DNA of 12,343 bases from Planctomycetota bacterium (GTDB lineage: Bacteria; Planctomycetota; Phycisphaerae; Sedimentisphaerales; SM23-30). Shown piece by piece: positions 1-6,510 of the stretch. Every line of letters starts with the position of its first letter. The stretch's first letter is position 1. Where the stretch lies: the NCBI GenBank assembly GCA_022705365.1, contig JAKJEP010000033.1, positions 1-12,343 of the forward strand, written 5' to 3'. Both the position numbers and the translations under genes were made by a program. The notes under the pieces were generated by a model. That model searched no databases, was not told where the DNA came from, and saw nothing but the letters and a program-made list of their open reading frames with translations.

Positions 1-2
1 AT

Positions 3-494
3 GATGTGGAGCTGCTCTGCCGGCTGATCGTCGAATTTCGCGACCGGTACGGGGTGCAGATTTATCTGGAGCCGGGCGAGGCGATTGCTCTGAATACCGG
101 GTTTCTGGCCAGCTCCGTGCTGGATATCATTCACAACGATGTGGATATCGCCATCCTGGATACGTCGGCGTCGGCCCATATGCCGGATGTGCTGGAGATG
201 CCGTACCGTCCCCGGATTGAGAACGCGGATCTGCCGGGGCGCAAGGCCCATACGTACCGGCTGGCGGGGCCGACCTGCCTGGCGGGGGACGTGATCGGCG
301 ATTACTCGTTCGATGTGCCGCTGCGGGTGGGGGAGAAGCTGCTGTTTCACGATATGGCCCATTATACCATGGTGAAAAATACCATGTTCAACGGGATTCA
401 ACTGCCAGACATCGTACTCTATGATCCGGCGGCGGATGCGTTTGCGGTGCAGCGGCGTTTTAGCTATGAGGACTTCAAGTCGCGGCTGTCGTGA
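3..494 (+). CDS. nspC: Carboxynorspermidine decarboxylase, C-terminal part (5' end outside window)
   Basis: PLP-dependent decarboxylase that converts carboxynorspermidine (or carboxyspermidine) to norspermidine or spermidine in the cytoplasm. It belongs to the alanine-racemase-fold group with DAP and ornithine decarboxylases. The visible 163 codons cover the end of the TIM barrel and the C-terminal beta domain. YLEPGEAIALNTG, near residue 20, is the family form of the EPG phosphate-binding loop. AILDTSASAHMPDVLEMPYRP is highly characteristic of NspC. GPTCLAGD carries the active-site cysteine contributed across the dimer, and HDMAHYTMVKNTMFNG contains the conserved PLP-side tyrosine. The reading frame is open to the window edge, and the GTG at 6 is internal, not a start. 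The N-terminal half with the PLP lysine lies upstream. The gene ends in TGA. A carboxynorspermidine synthase gene often lies nearby in other genomes, but none is visible here. The family assignment is very secure. Confidence 0.95.
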   Translation, partial: DVELLCRLIVEFRDRYGVQIYLEPGEAIALNTGFLASSVLDIIHNDVDIAILDTSASAHMPDVLEMPYRPRIENADLPGRKAHTYRLAGPTCLAGDVIGDYSFDVPLRVGEKLLFHDMAHYTMVKNTMFNGIQLPDIVLYDPAADAFAVQRRFSYEDFKSRLS

Positions 495-549
495 GGGGGA
501 TGGAGCGGCGGGGTGAAGAGAGGAAACAGAAGAAAATCGGGAATTTGGA

Positions 550-574
550 CAAAAGAAAACGAAGTGAACAAAGA
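550..574 (+). repeat. 25-bp exact dispersed repeat, copy 1
   Basis: The purine-rich sequence beginning CAAAAGAAAACG and ending GTGAACAAAGA is identical over 25 bases to 1723-1747. Both copies are intergenic, in the same orientation and upstream of a plus-strand gene, and each is followed 24-42 bases later by a GCGTCGG palindrome. Chance identity of this length in 12 kb is very unlikely. Its role is unknown. Confidence 0.85.
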
Positions 575-597
575 TAGGATCTATAGAGACAGGTACT

Positions 598-625
598 GCG
601 TCGGCAAATGAGCTGCCGGCCTGCC
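598..625 (+). repeat. GCGTCGG-type palindromic element, copy 1
   Basis: GTCGGCA (600-606) pairs with TGCCGGC (614-620), with one G-T wobble and a 7-base loop, and is followed by CTGCC. It resembles the copy at 2975-2999 in its GCGTCGGCAA start and its TGCCG..CCT end. It is a REP-like intergenic hairpin that could also act on the RNA. No T-run follows, so it is not an intrinsic terminator on this strand. Confidence 0.6.
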
Positions 626-864
626 TACCGAAAGCTACGAGTTTGGATTTTAGTGGATTTCGCAATAAACCAGGTATAAAATACACTAGATGACGGCAAA
701 AAATGAGAAGGTTTGGCGGCAGCGGTAAAGCGTTTCCCAGGGGAAATGGCCGTTGCCAGAAGGTCAAGGGAGCTGACATGCTCAAGCAAAGAACGGCAGG
801 TATTTGAGAACCATTTTATATGGTTCCATGGGAAGAACGGGAAAAAATACAGAGGGCGTGAAGC

Positions 865-1653
865 ATGCTGCACTATCAGAACAGAAAAGAAATGATCCAT
901 GTTCTGTCGATGGATCCTGTCCTGGCAACGGATATTTATGAACGAATTCATACGTATCCGGGATTTGAATCGGTAGAAATCATGGTTCCAGGAAACAAGG
1001 CCGCCATAGCCGTGGAAGATATCGAACGGCTGGTTCCCGATACGACAAAGTCTCGTGTGATTATTATCGATGTACGTATGGAAACCCTGGCAAGGCTTCG
1101 GGATGTTTACAACAAGGTGGTGCGCTATAACCGGGCGGATTTTAATTTGTTCTGTAATACCGTATTAATCGGGCATGGGCCGGTCGGATTTTTGAACGGT
1201 TCCAAACCGCTGGAGGTATTCCAGCCCTACCTGGTTGATTTGCGCAACGACTATTCCCCGGCGGTTTATTTTTTCGACCCTTTTCTCCACTACACCTTTG
1301 ATGAATTGGGAAAGATCCAGTACCGCAACCAATTGTTTCCGGAAACGATCCCCTTGCACCTGCAAGATATATTTAAGGAGTCGAAACCAAACGTAGAACA
1401 GGTGCGCCGTTATTTTCGAGCGGCCGACCTGCCTGGAGATCTGCGAGAAGAGAAGAAAAAAAACAGGTTGCTAAAACTGGCGAAGGCATTTACTAAAAAG
1501 CTGGAAGAAGAATTTCCCCGCGAAAAGGAAAATCTGCAAAAAGGGCTTTCCAAGGAAGGCTGTGCTTTACCTGGGGAAGCACTCAAGCTCAATATCTACC
1601 CCTTTTTCTTTGAAGAATGGATTGCGGATTTGATGAAGGAGCCTAAACCATGA
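865..1653 (+). CDS. Unrecognised 262-residue protein
   Basis: I do not recognise a family. The ATG at 865 is chosen because GAGGG (about 851-855) lies a normal distance upstream; the in-frame ATG at 892 has no comparable site. The protein appears soluble, with no signal peptide or membrane segment. Residues about 10-100 read as alternating strands and helices, including the hydrophobic strand SRVIIIDVR, and could be a small alpha/beta domain of receiver or STAS size; this is a guess. A middle section (VLIGHGPVGFLNG, then YSPAVYFFDPFLHYTFDELG) is rich in aromatic residues. Residues about 195-235 are strongly charged and lysine/glutamate-rich, probably helical or coiled coil, and the C-terminus is again aromatic (YPFFFEEW). 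It stands alone between two repeat-bearing gaps, so context gives no function. Codon use looks like normal coding DNA. Confidence 0.75.
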   Translation: MLHYQNRKEMIHVLSMDPVLATDIYERIHTYPGFESVEIMVPGNKAAIAVEDIERLVPDTTKSRVIIIDVRMETLARLRDVYNKVVRYNRADFNLFCNTVLIGHGPVGFLNGSKPLEVFQPYLVDLRNDYSPAVYFFDPFLHYTFDELGKIQYRNQLFPETIPLHLQDIFKESKPNVEQVRRYFRAADLPGDLREEKKKNRLLKLAKAFTKKLEEEFPREKENLQKGLSKEGCALPGEALKLNIYPFFFEEWIADLMKEPKP

Positions 1654-1722
1654 CGGTATTTAACATGCCATGCAATACGGGACGCTGAGAACTCGATCAG
1701 AGAGAGCGGAAGTGGAAAAATG

Positions 1723-1747
1723 CAAAAGAAAACGAAGTGAACAAAGA
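1723..1747 (+). repeat. 25-bp exact dispersed repeat, copy 2
   Basis: Identical to 550-574, in the gap between the 865-1653 gene and the lipoprotein gene. The flanks diverge at once on both sides, so the shared unit is this short block and not a longer duplication. It lies about 116 bases upstream of the lipoprotein start. Confidence 0.85.
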
Positions 1748-1788
1748 AAAGAACAGAAGGAATGGGATTTGGTGGTCTGGCGGGAACC

Positions 1789-1826
1789 GCGTCGGTCTCG
1801 ATGTACATCGGGATTGCCGACCTGAC
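1789..1826 (+). repeat. GCGTCGG-type palindromic element, copy 2 (nested palindrome)
   Basis: GTCGG (1791-1795) pairs with CCGAC (1817-1821), enclosing the perfect 12-base palindrome CGATGTACATCG (1799-1810). The outer ends, GCGTCGG and TTGCCGACCTG, match the ends of copies 1 and 3, but the interior differs. It lies about 40 bases upstream of the lipoprotein start, so it may fall in the 5' leader or promoter. Confidence 0.55.
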
Positions 1827-1862
1827 TTGACTTGATTTAACGGATTAGAGATTGTGTCTTTT

Positions 1863-2960
1863 ATGATGACCTTTCGACTCTGGAAATTTTTGTTTGTTTG
1901 TGCCATTTGTCTGTTGCCGGCCGGGTGTTATGTTGGTCCTGTGGTGGAGAAGGATTTGGCGGATTGTGCCGGGCTGCGTCGGATTAAGGATGGTGATTTT
2001 TATAAAATTGATTTACAGACAAATAAAGCAACGGGCGAAACTATTTTATCCATTTCGAATGTGGCCAGGCAGATGGATTTTGCGGGTTCTACCCGGGTGC
2101 GATATAGCTGGTTTTACGATAAGCTGGGATTAATTGCGGTTCCGGGCCGTTTGCCTGATGGAAATGAATACCCTGTTTTTATTGATACCGGCAGTCCGTC
2201 GGCGGTTCTTTTGAGCGGCAGGATGGTACGGGCGAATGATCTTGCCATATTTCCGCTGGGAAACACTTCCAGAGGAGAAGGAGTGGGATTGTGTGATCTG
2301 CCGGAGTTGCGGATCGGTGATGCCAGGATGATCCATCCGAATTGCGGGTACCTGGGGATGCACTGGGAAGTGAAATTCTTGTGTCTGCCTTGGTGGAGAC
2401 AGAAGGCCCTGCTGCTGGGGTTGCGTCAGCTCCGGGAGTTTTCCTATGTACTGTTTGATAATGCGAATCAAGAGCTGGAGCTTGGTTGCGACGGCAGGTT
2501 TTGCCCGGAGAATGCCGAGCAATGGATGCAATATCGGCTTAGCTATGAAGGAAACTCGCTTCAGTTAAAACTTATGGTGGAATTGCCTTTGGAGGGAGAA
2601 ATCACACAGATCATGTTTGATAGCTGCGGGCGATATGGGATGGCGGTTGGGGATGAATTCTGGGAAAAGTTATCCAGGGCAAATGGCGGAGCAGCGGCTA
2701 AAAAGGGATCGGTGCCGATGGGATTTCTGGGGTGGCTGCCGTGCCGCAAGGCAAGGATCGCGGAGCTGGAGGTTGGTGATGTAAAGGTAAAGAATGCGGA
2801 AGTGATTATCTTTGGCCAGGATAGTCCGATGTGGCATGAGCCGGGATATGTGAGTATGAAGTTTTTTGGGGATCGAACCGTGGTGCTGGATTTTGAGCGG
2901 ATGGTCATGTGGATCCGGAAGCAATTGGATGAGGGGGAACGTTTGCTTGGCGTGATTTGA
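1863..2960 (+). CDS. Putative lipoprotein with a two-lobed aspartic-protease-like fold
   Basis: A 365-residue protein starting with a signal peptide (basic RLWK, hydrophobic stretch, then LPAGC with Cys22). This is a near-lipobox with proline at -3, so it is probably lipidated and anchored outside the inner membrane. The body resembles bilobal pepsin-type proteases. The first lobe has VFIDTGSPSAVLLS (D108-T-G-S), then CGYLGMHW where proteases have the G-x-L-G turn, and YVLFDNANQELELG. The second lobe has IMFDSCGRYGMAV (D253), then MGFLGW, and ends FFGDRTVVLDFERMVMWI, like the closing strands of pepsins. The second motif is DSCG instead of DTG/DSG, which may abolish or modify catalysis. The fold call is by motif only. 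An in-frame GTG (1854) and ATG (1866) are alternative starts; Shine-Dalgarno support is weak. The gene converges on the radical SAM gene with a 4-base gap. Confidence 0.7.
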   Translation: MMTFRLWKFLFVCAICLLPAGCYVGPVVEKDLADCAGLRRIKDGDFYKIDLQTNKATGETILSISNVARQMDFAGSTRVRYSWFYDKLGLIAVPGRLPDGNEYPVFIDTGSPSAVLLSGRMVRANDLAIFPLGNTSRGEGVGLCDLPELRIGDARMIHPNCGYLGMHWEVKFLCLPWWRQKALLLGLRQLREFSYVLFDNANQELELGCDGRFCPENAEQWMQYRLSYEGNSLQLKLMVELPLEGEITQIMFDSCGRYGMAVGDEFWEKLSRANGGAAAKKGSVPMGFLGWLPCRKARIAELEVGDVKVKNAEVIIFGQDSPMWHEPGYVSMKFFGDRTVVLDFERMVMWIRKQLDEGERLLGVI

Positions 2961-2964
2961 AAGG

Positions 2965-4374
2965 TCAGATTTCGCGTCGGCAAGCAAGTTGCCGATCCTC
3001 CTTAAAATTTACGATTGGTGATTTACCTTTCAGGACGGTTTCGAGGATGGGGATGGCGATATTGAGTTTTTTGAGGTGGATGACGGCGGCCCAGAGCCAT
3101 TCGCATTTTTTCCAGGCACCGGTGTAGATGAGGTGGCGGAAACGGTTGAGGAGGGTGGTGTTGCGGCTGACACTGCGGAGGATGGAGTTCCAGGAGTAGA
3201 ACTGGTGGTAGGCCTGCCAGTAGCCGTTTTCCATTTGGGCGGCGGACATGAAGGGATGCTGGAAGACGGCGTGGCGGGTATCGTAGAGGTTCCAGTCGCT
3301 GGTCCGGATGCGGCCGGCGGCGAGGTAGCGGTCGTAGAGAGCAGTACCGGGATAAGGGGTCAAGATGTGAAAGGTGGCGGTTTCGATGCCATTTTTGATA
3401 GCCCATTCGACGGTTGTCTCAAATACGGAAGGGTTATCTTCCTCCAGGCCAAAGACGAAACTGGCATTGATCATGATACCGAGGTCGTGGAGGCTGTGGA
3501 TTACCGCTTCGTAGTCGGCAATCTTATTGTGGTGTTTGTTGTGGTTGCGCAAGGCTTCCTGGTTCAATGATTCAAAACCGATGAAGAGGCTGCGCAGGCC
3601 GGAAGCTGTAGCGGTTTTGAGGAGGTACTGATTTTTGATGGCTTCGACGGTGGCGGCTCCCTGCCAGAGGCGTTTGTAGCCAATCATTTCGCGAAAGAGA
3701 TCGTGAGCGAAGCGGAGGCTGCCGAAGATGTTGTCATCCAGGAAAAACAGGTGGCGGCCGGTCAGGGATTGGATTTCCCGGAGTGCCTGATCGAGGGTAT
3801 AGGTGTAAAAGGAGCGGCCGCCGCGGAAAAAGGAGTCCTTGTAGCAGAAATCGCAGGAGTGCGGGCAGCCGCGGGAGACGACGATGGAATTAGGGACCAG
3901 GTAGTTTTTCCGTTTGATCAGATCCCGGCGGATGGGGGGGAGATGTTCCAGGGTTCGGTTGAGGGACTGATAGAGGGGATGGGGCTGGCGGCGGCGGAAG
4001 TCATGCAGGAAGCGGGGCCAGGCTTCTTCGGCGGGGCCGAGAACGATGGTGTCGGCATGCCGGGCCGCCTCGTGAGGTAAAGCGGTGACATGAAGACCGC
4101 CCATAATGACATAGATACCTCTTCGGCGGTAGTGATCGGCAATGGCATAGGCGTGATGGGCGGCGGTGATATAGACTTCGATGGCCACCAGGTCGGGGGA
4201 ATCGTTGAGATTTATCGATTCGACATGTTCATCGATGATTTCGGCTTCGTCGTCGGCATCGAGGTAGCCAGCCAGGGTGGCAAGACCCAGCGGGGGGAAA
4301 AGAGAATACTTGATGGGGCGCCAGTATTTTCCTTTGGACTCTGTCAGTGCCGGCAGGATGAATTTGACTTTCAT
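2965..4374 (-). CDS. B12-binding-domain radical SAM protein
   Basis: A 469-residue cytoplasmic iron-sulfur enzyme of the class that joins an N-terminal cobalamin-binding Rossmann domain to a radical SAM barrel. The N-terminus (KFILPAL..., SLFPPLGLATLAGYL, then VIMGGLHVTALPHEA at about 89-103 and IVLGPAEEAWP) is the usual B12-binding layout of this class. The cluster motif SRGCPHSCDFCYKDSFF gives C170, C174 and C177 (CX3CX2C), where the FeS cluster binds and SAM is cleaved. Later barrel strands are visible as HLFFLDDNIFG, LRSLFIGFESLNQEAL and INASFVFGLEEDNPSVF. The C-terminus resembles the HpnP/DUF4070-like group, some of which methylate unactivated carbons, but the substrate here is unknown. 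The start has GGAGG (4388-4392) about 13 bases upstream, slightly far. The last ten residues (QLACRREI end) are encoded by a dispersed palindrome. The upstream gap (4375-4576) shows no certain promoter. Confidence 0.9.
   Translation of the reverse strand: MKVKFILPALTESKGKYWRPIKYSLFPPLGLATLAGYLDADDEAEIIDEHVESINLNDSPDLVAIEVYITAAHHAYAIADHYRRRGIYVIMGGLHVTALPHEAARHADTIVLGPAEEAWPRFLHDFRRRQPHPLYQSLNRTLEHLPPIRRDLIKRKNYLVPNSIVVSRGCPHSCDFCYKDSFFRGGRSFYTYTLDQALREIQSLTGRHLFFLDDNIFGSLRFAHDLFREMIGYKRLWQGAATVEAIKNQYLLKTATASGLRSLFIGFESLNQEALRNHNKHHNKIADYEAVIHSLHDLGIMINASFVFGLEEDNPSVFETTVEWAIKNGIETATFHILTPYPGTALYDRYLAAGRIRTSDWNLYDTRHAVFQHPFMSAAQMENGYWQAYHQFYSWNSILRSVSRNTTLLNRFRHLIYTGAWKKCEWLWAAVIHLKKLNIAIPILETVLKGKSPIVNFKEDRQLACRREI
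2975..2999 (+). repeat. GCGTCGG-type palindromic element, copy 3, inside the 3' end of the radical SAM gene
   Basis: TCGGCAA (2977-2983) pairs perfectly with TTGCCGA (2989-2995) around a 5-base loop, and a further G-T wobble extends the stem. The flanks GCG and TCCT match copy 1. It encodes the C-terminal tail of the radical SAM protein on the minus strand and lies where two genes converge. Confidence 0.65.
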
Positions 4375-4576
4375 GGAGATTATAGTCCCTCCATATTGAA
4401 GAAAGTATTCAATACACGACCATTTCGCATTTTCACCGTATTTTAAACGTCAATAAGGCGGAAAGCAAAGGGTAAATCAAGATGTACTGGTAAAAAGCTG
4501 CTGCGACTCCTTATGTTGTGATAATGGTTTCCAGCTTTATTACGCTTGAGATTGGTTTTAGTTCGGCTGAAAAAAA

Positions 4577-5770
4577 CTACGGTTTTAAATCAGGGCGGAA
4601 GGGGTCTTTCATCAGGCCGATCTGATCGAAGGGGATGGGCTGGAAGGCGGGCAGGTGGGAGAAGATTTCGGAGTCGGGTTTGAGGAGGAAGTTGTTTTCG
4701 GGGGTGCTTACGAAGCCGGGATCGTGGTCGGTGGACCAGTTGGTATTGGGGTTGACCTGCCAGTTGCCGCTTTTGATCTCAGCGCAATTGACAAAGACAT
4801 TGTTGACCGCCCGGCTGATCCGCGGCTGGCCGGGCTGGGGGTCCATGAAGCCAACCAGTTCAGGATAGCGAGTGATGTAAGGCGGTTTGGTGATGTCCAC
4901 TTCCTGAAGGAGTTTTTCCTGCCAGAAGCAGTCCTGGCCGCCATTGACGGCGTCCTTCCAGCGGGCATCGTCCCAGGGGGCTGAGCCGAGGGCGCGCCGG
5001 CAGTCGATGAAGAGGTTGTTTTGGGCCAGGAGGTCGTGGCCGCCGTGGGAGAAGACGGTGCCGAAGGAGCCGCGGCCCGGCTCGCCGCAGCGGAGGAAGA
5101 CATTGCCGAAGACGGTGTCGCCGCCGTCGCCGTCGTCGAAATACACGGCCGCGTTGCCGTGGCCCATCGGGCTGCCGATGTCATACCAAAAGTTGTAGCG
5201 AATGATATTACCGCGGCAGGAAGGGTTACGGCCCTTGTAGCAGGCGCCGCAGTCGTCGGTTGCCATGCAGACATGGTGGATGATGTTGTATTCGATGATG
5301 TGGTCGTTGCCGCCGATGGCGATGGCCTGGTGCGGGGCGTCGTGGATCAGGTTGTGGGCGGCGCGGTTGCCGACGCCCTGGAGGTTCAGGGCGTTGGAGT
5401 AGGTCGGCTTGTGGATGGAGAACCGCCAGATATGGTTGTTTACGACCTCGTGACCGGCGGGAGTGAGGGTTTTGCGTTCGCCGCCGGAGAGCGTGATGCC
5501 GCCGGTGCCGGTGTCGTGGATGTCGCAGGCCTCGATCTTGTGGGCGGTGCCACCGGAGATATAGATACCCTGTTCTCGCATATTGCGGACTTCGCAGGCC
5601 TGGATGTGGACATCGCTGCCGCCGCTGACCTCGATGCCGTTGCCGAGCGAGGCCTCGACGATAAAGCTGCGGAGGATCAGGTTATCTGCATCCCGGACCG
5701 CCAGGAGCGGCGCGTTTAGGGTGGAAAGTACGATGTGGGCGTCTGCCAGCGGTTCGGGCGGCCAGATTGG
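4577..5770 (-). pseudogene. Right-handed parallel beta-helix protein, 5' part missing
   Basis: The recognisable protein runs from about IWPPEPLADAHIVLSTLN to the C-terminal KDPFRPDLKP. It contains the repeated beta-helix rungs of the pectate-lyase-like fold: NGIEVSGGSDVHIQACEV, QGIYISGGTAHKIEACDI, TGGITLSGG, HQAIAIGGNDHIIEYNIIHHV and GNIIRYNFWYDIG. Relatives are exported proteins, often acting on polysaccharides, typically of 600-750 residues. In them the YWP-type segment follows a signal peptide and roughly 300 residues of N-terminal domain; here nothing of that remains. The open frame continues to an ATG at 5888-5890, but its first 40 or so codons are antisense to the neighbouring solenoid gene, so the signal-like N-terminus is probably fortuitous. 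The cysteine-rich loop CMATDDCGACYKGRNPSC is typical of the group. No start, ribosome site or promoter of its own is visible. A T-run immediately follows the stop on the minus strand. Confidence 0.75.
5758..5770. other. Head-to-head junction of two truncated genes
   Basis: On the minus strand, family-like sequence of the beta-helix protein stops at the Trp codon (5762-5764). On the plus strand, family-like sequence of the solenoid protein starts at about 5763. Both lack everything 5' of this point. It is an inversion or deletion breakpoint, or a chimeric join made in assembly. No repeat or insertion sequence is visible at the point. Confidence 0.65.
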
Positions 5771-6407
5771 AACCATTTTAATACGCCGCGCAGCCGACGG
5801 CACGGAAGAAGACAGCGCCGGCAATATTACCGGCAGTGCCCAAATAACCGCGTATCGTAAAATGGGTAAGCTCCATGCCGACGGTGACATCGCTTCGGGA
5901 GTGTCGGTTCGGGTTTCCCATTACACCGGCAAACTGGTACAAGCCAGTTGCGGGGGCAATATGGCCGGTTATCTGTATGGCGGGAAAATCGGTGAAGTGC
6001 TGGCGGGTTTTGACACCGATGGGAAAAAGCTGGCGGAAAACGGGGATTTTAACGGCTCCGATATTACCGGCACGATTTCCGCCTTTTTGGGAATCAGCAA
6101 AATCAGTTCTACCGGCAAAATCAAAAACGCCATCCTCTCCAGCAGCTATAGTTCCATTACCAATATTTTTGCCGAAGACGGATTCGAAGATGCGACCATA
6201 TCGGCCTATAAAACCATCACCCGGATCATGGTCGGATTTCTGGACGGCAACCGCTGGAAAATCGTCAATGAAAATGCCGATGTCAGCGGTTCGGTAACCG
6301 CCCGGACCCTGGGCCGGATTTATTATACCGGGACCCTGGAGGAGGATATAGTCTCCGAGAGTACGAGAATCAGCGGACCGCTCTTCGATGTGATCCCCGG
6401 TAACTAG
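5763..6407 (+). pseudogene. C-terminal fragment of a beta-solenoid repeat protein, 5' part missing
   Basis: About 214 codons of an extracellular-type repeat protein. From the first recognisable segment (QIGTILIRRAADG) to the stop there are about seven units of 21-30 residues. Each runs strand, turn, strand and ends near a Gly-Asp/Asn/Lys-Ile turn: ITAYRKMGKLHADGDI, VSHYTGKLVQASCGGNM, GKIGEVLAGFDTDG, ISAFLGISKISSTGKI, SSSYSSITNIFAEDGF, ISAYKTITRIMVGFLDG and VTARTLGRIYYTGTLEEDI. Such I-x-A...I-x-K-I...G-x-I repeats occur in very long Planctomycetota surface proteins, whose function is mostly unknown. An open frame extends back to 5583, but upstream of the junction it is antisense to the beta-helix gene and not homologous in style. 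No start codon, signal peptide or ribosome site belongs to it. The C-terminus ends shortly after the last repeat (SGPLFDVIPGN) with no sorting signal. Confidence 0.7.
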
Positions 6408-6444
6408 AATCCGGTTTTTACAAAAAAAACAGTAGTGAATTTTG

Positions 6445-6472
6445 TTGATATATGGGCATATTTGTTTATATT
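6445..6472 (+). promoter_or_regulatory. Candidate sigma70-type promoter for the URO-D-like operon
   Basis: TTGATA (6445-6450), 16 bases, then TATATT (6467-6472), in an AT-rich stretch just after the solenoid fragment. This predicts a start near 6479 and a leader of about 32 bases before the ATG at 6511, which has AGGA at 6501-6504. Called by motif only. Confidence 0.55.
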
Positions 6473-6510
6473 TGGTCAAAAATAGGAAGACGGTAAGTCG
6501 AGGAAACAAT

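Larger units (their letters stand above)
495..864. other. 370-bp gap between nspC and the next gene, with repeat elements
   Basis: No credible gene lies here. The short open frame at 713-895 lacks coding character and overlaps the next gene's start. The region holds a 25-bp direct repeat (550-574) and a palindromic element (598-625), both with relatives further along the window. A TATAAAAT box at 675-682 could be a -10 element for the 865-1653 gene, but no good -35 lies 16-18 bases upstream, so I do not call a promoter. No convincing terminator for nspC is visible. Confidence 0.6.

Noticed and set aside
713..895. Small 60-codon open frame before the 865 gene
   Set aside because: It has no ribosome site, a composition unlike coding sequence, and overlaps the better-supported start.
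550..2999. CRISPR-like array formed by the intergenic repeats
   Set aside because: The copies are over 1 kb apart with genes between them, and there are no regular spacers or cas genes.
3076..4446. Plus-strand open frames at 3076-3570, 3703-4080 and 4090-4446
   Set aside because: All are shadows of the radical SAM gene, with Val/Gly/Glu-rich composition and no family-like motifs.
4494..4538. AAAGCTG and CAGCTTT pair around a 31-base loop in the 4375-4576 gap
   Set aside because: The loop is too long and the stem too AT-rich for a convincing terminator of the beta-helix gene.
5021..5719. Open frame of 232 codons on the plus strand
   Set aside because: It is antisense to the beta-helix gene. 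Its composition is low-complexity Val/Ala/Asp, a by-product of GC-rich codons read on the other strand, and it has no ribosome site.
5770..5890. Signal-peptide-like N-terminus (MSPSAWSLPILRYAVIWALP) of the beta-helix frame
   Set aside because: It is the exact antisense of solenoid repeats that clearly code on the plus strand, and homologous proteins need about 300 more residues before the Trp-Pro segment. It is probably fortuitous hydrophobicity.
6397..6420. Possible terminator after the solenoid fragment (CCGG, 10 bases, CCGG, then TTTTT)
   Set aside because: The stem is only 4 bp with a large loop, too weak to call.
5778..6509. Minus-strand open frame of 243 codons opposite the solenoid fragment
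   Set aside because: The plus strand shows regular structural repeats; the minus reading has none and no ribosome site.
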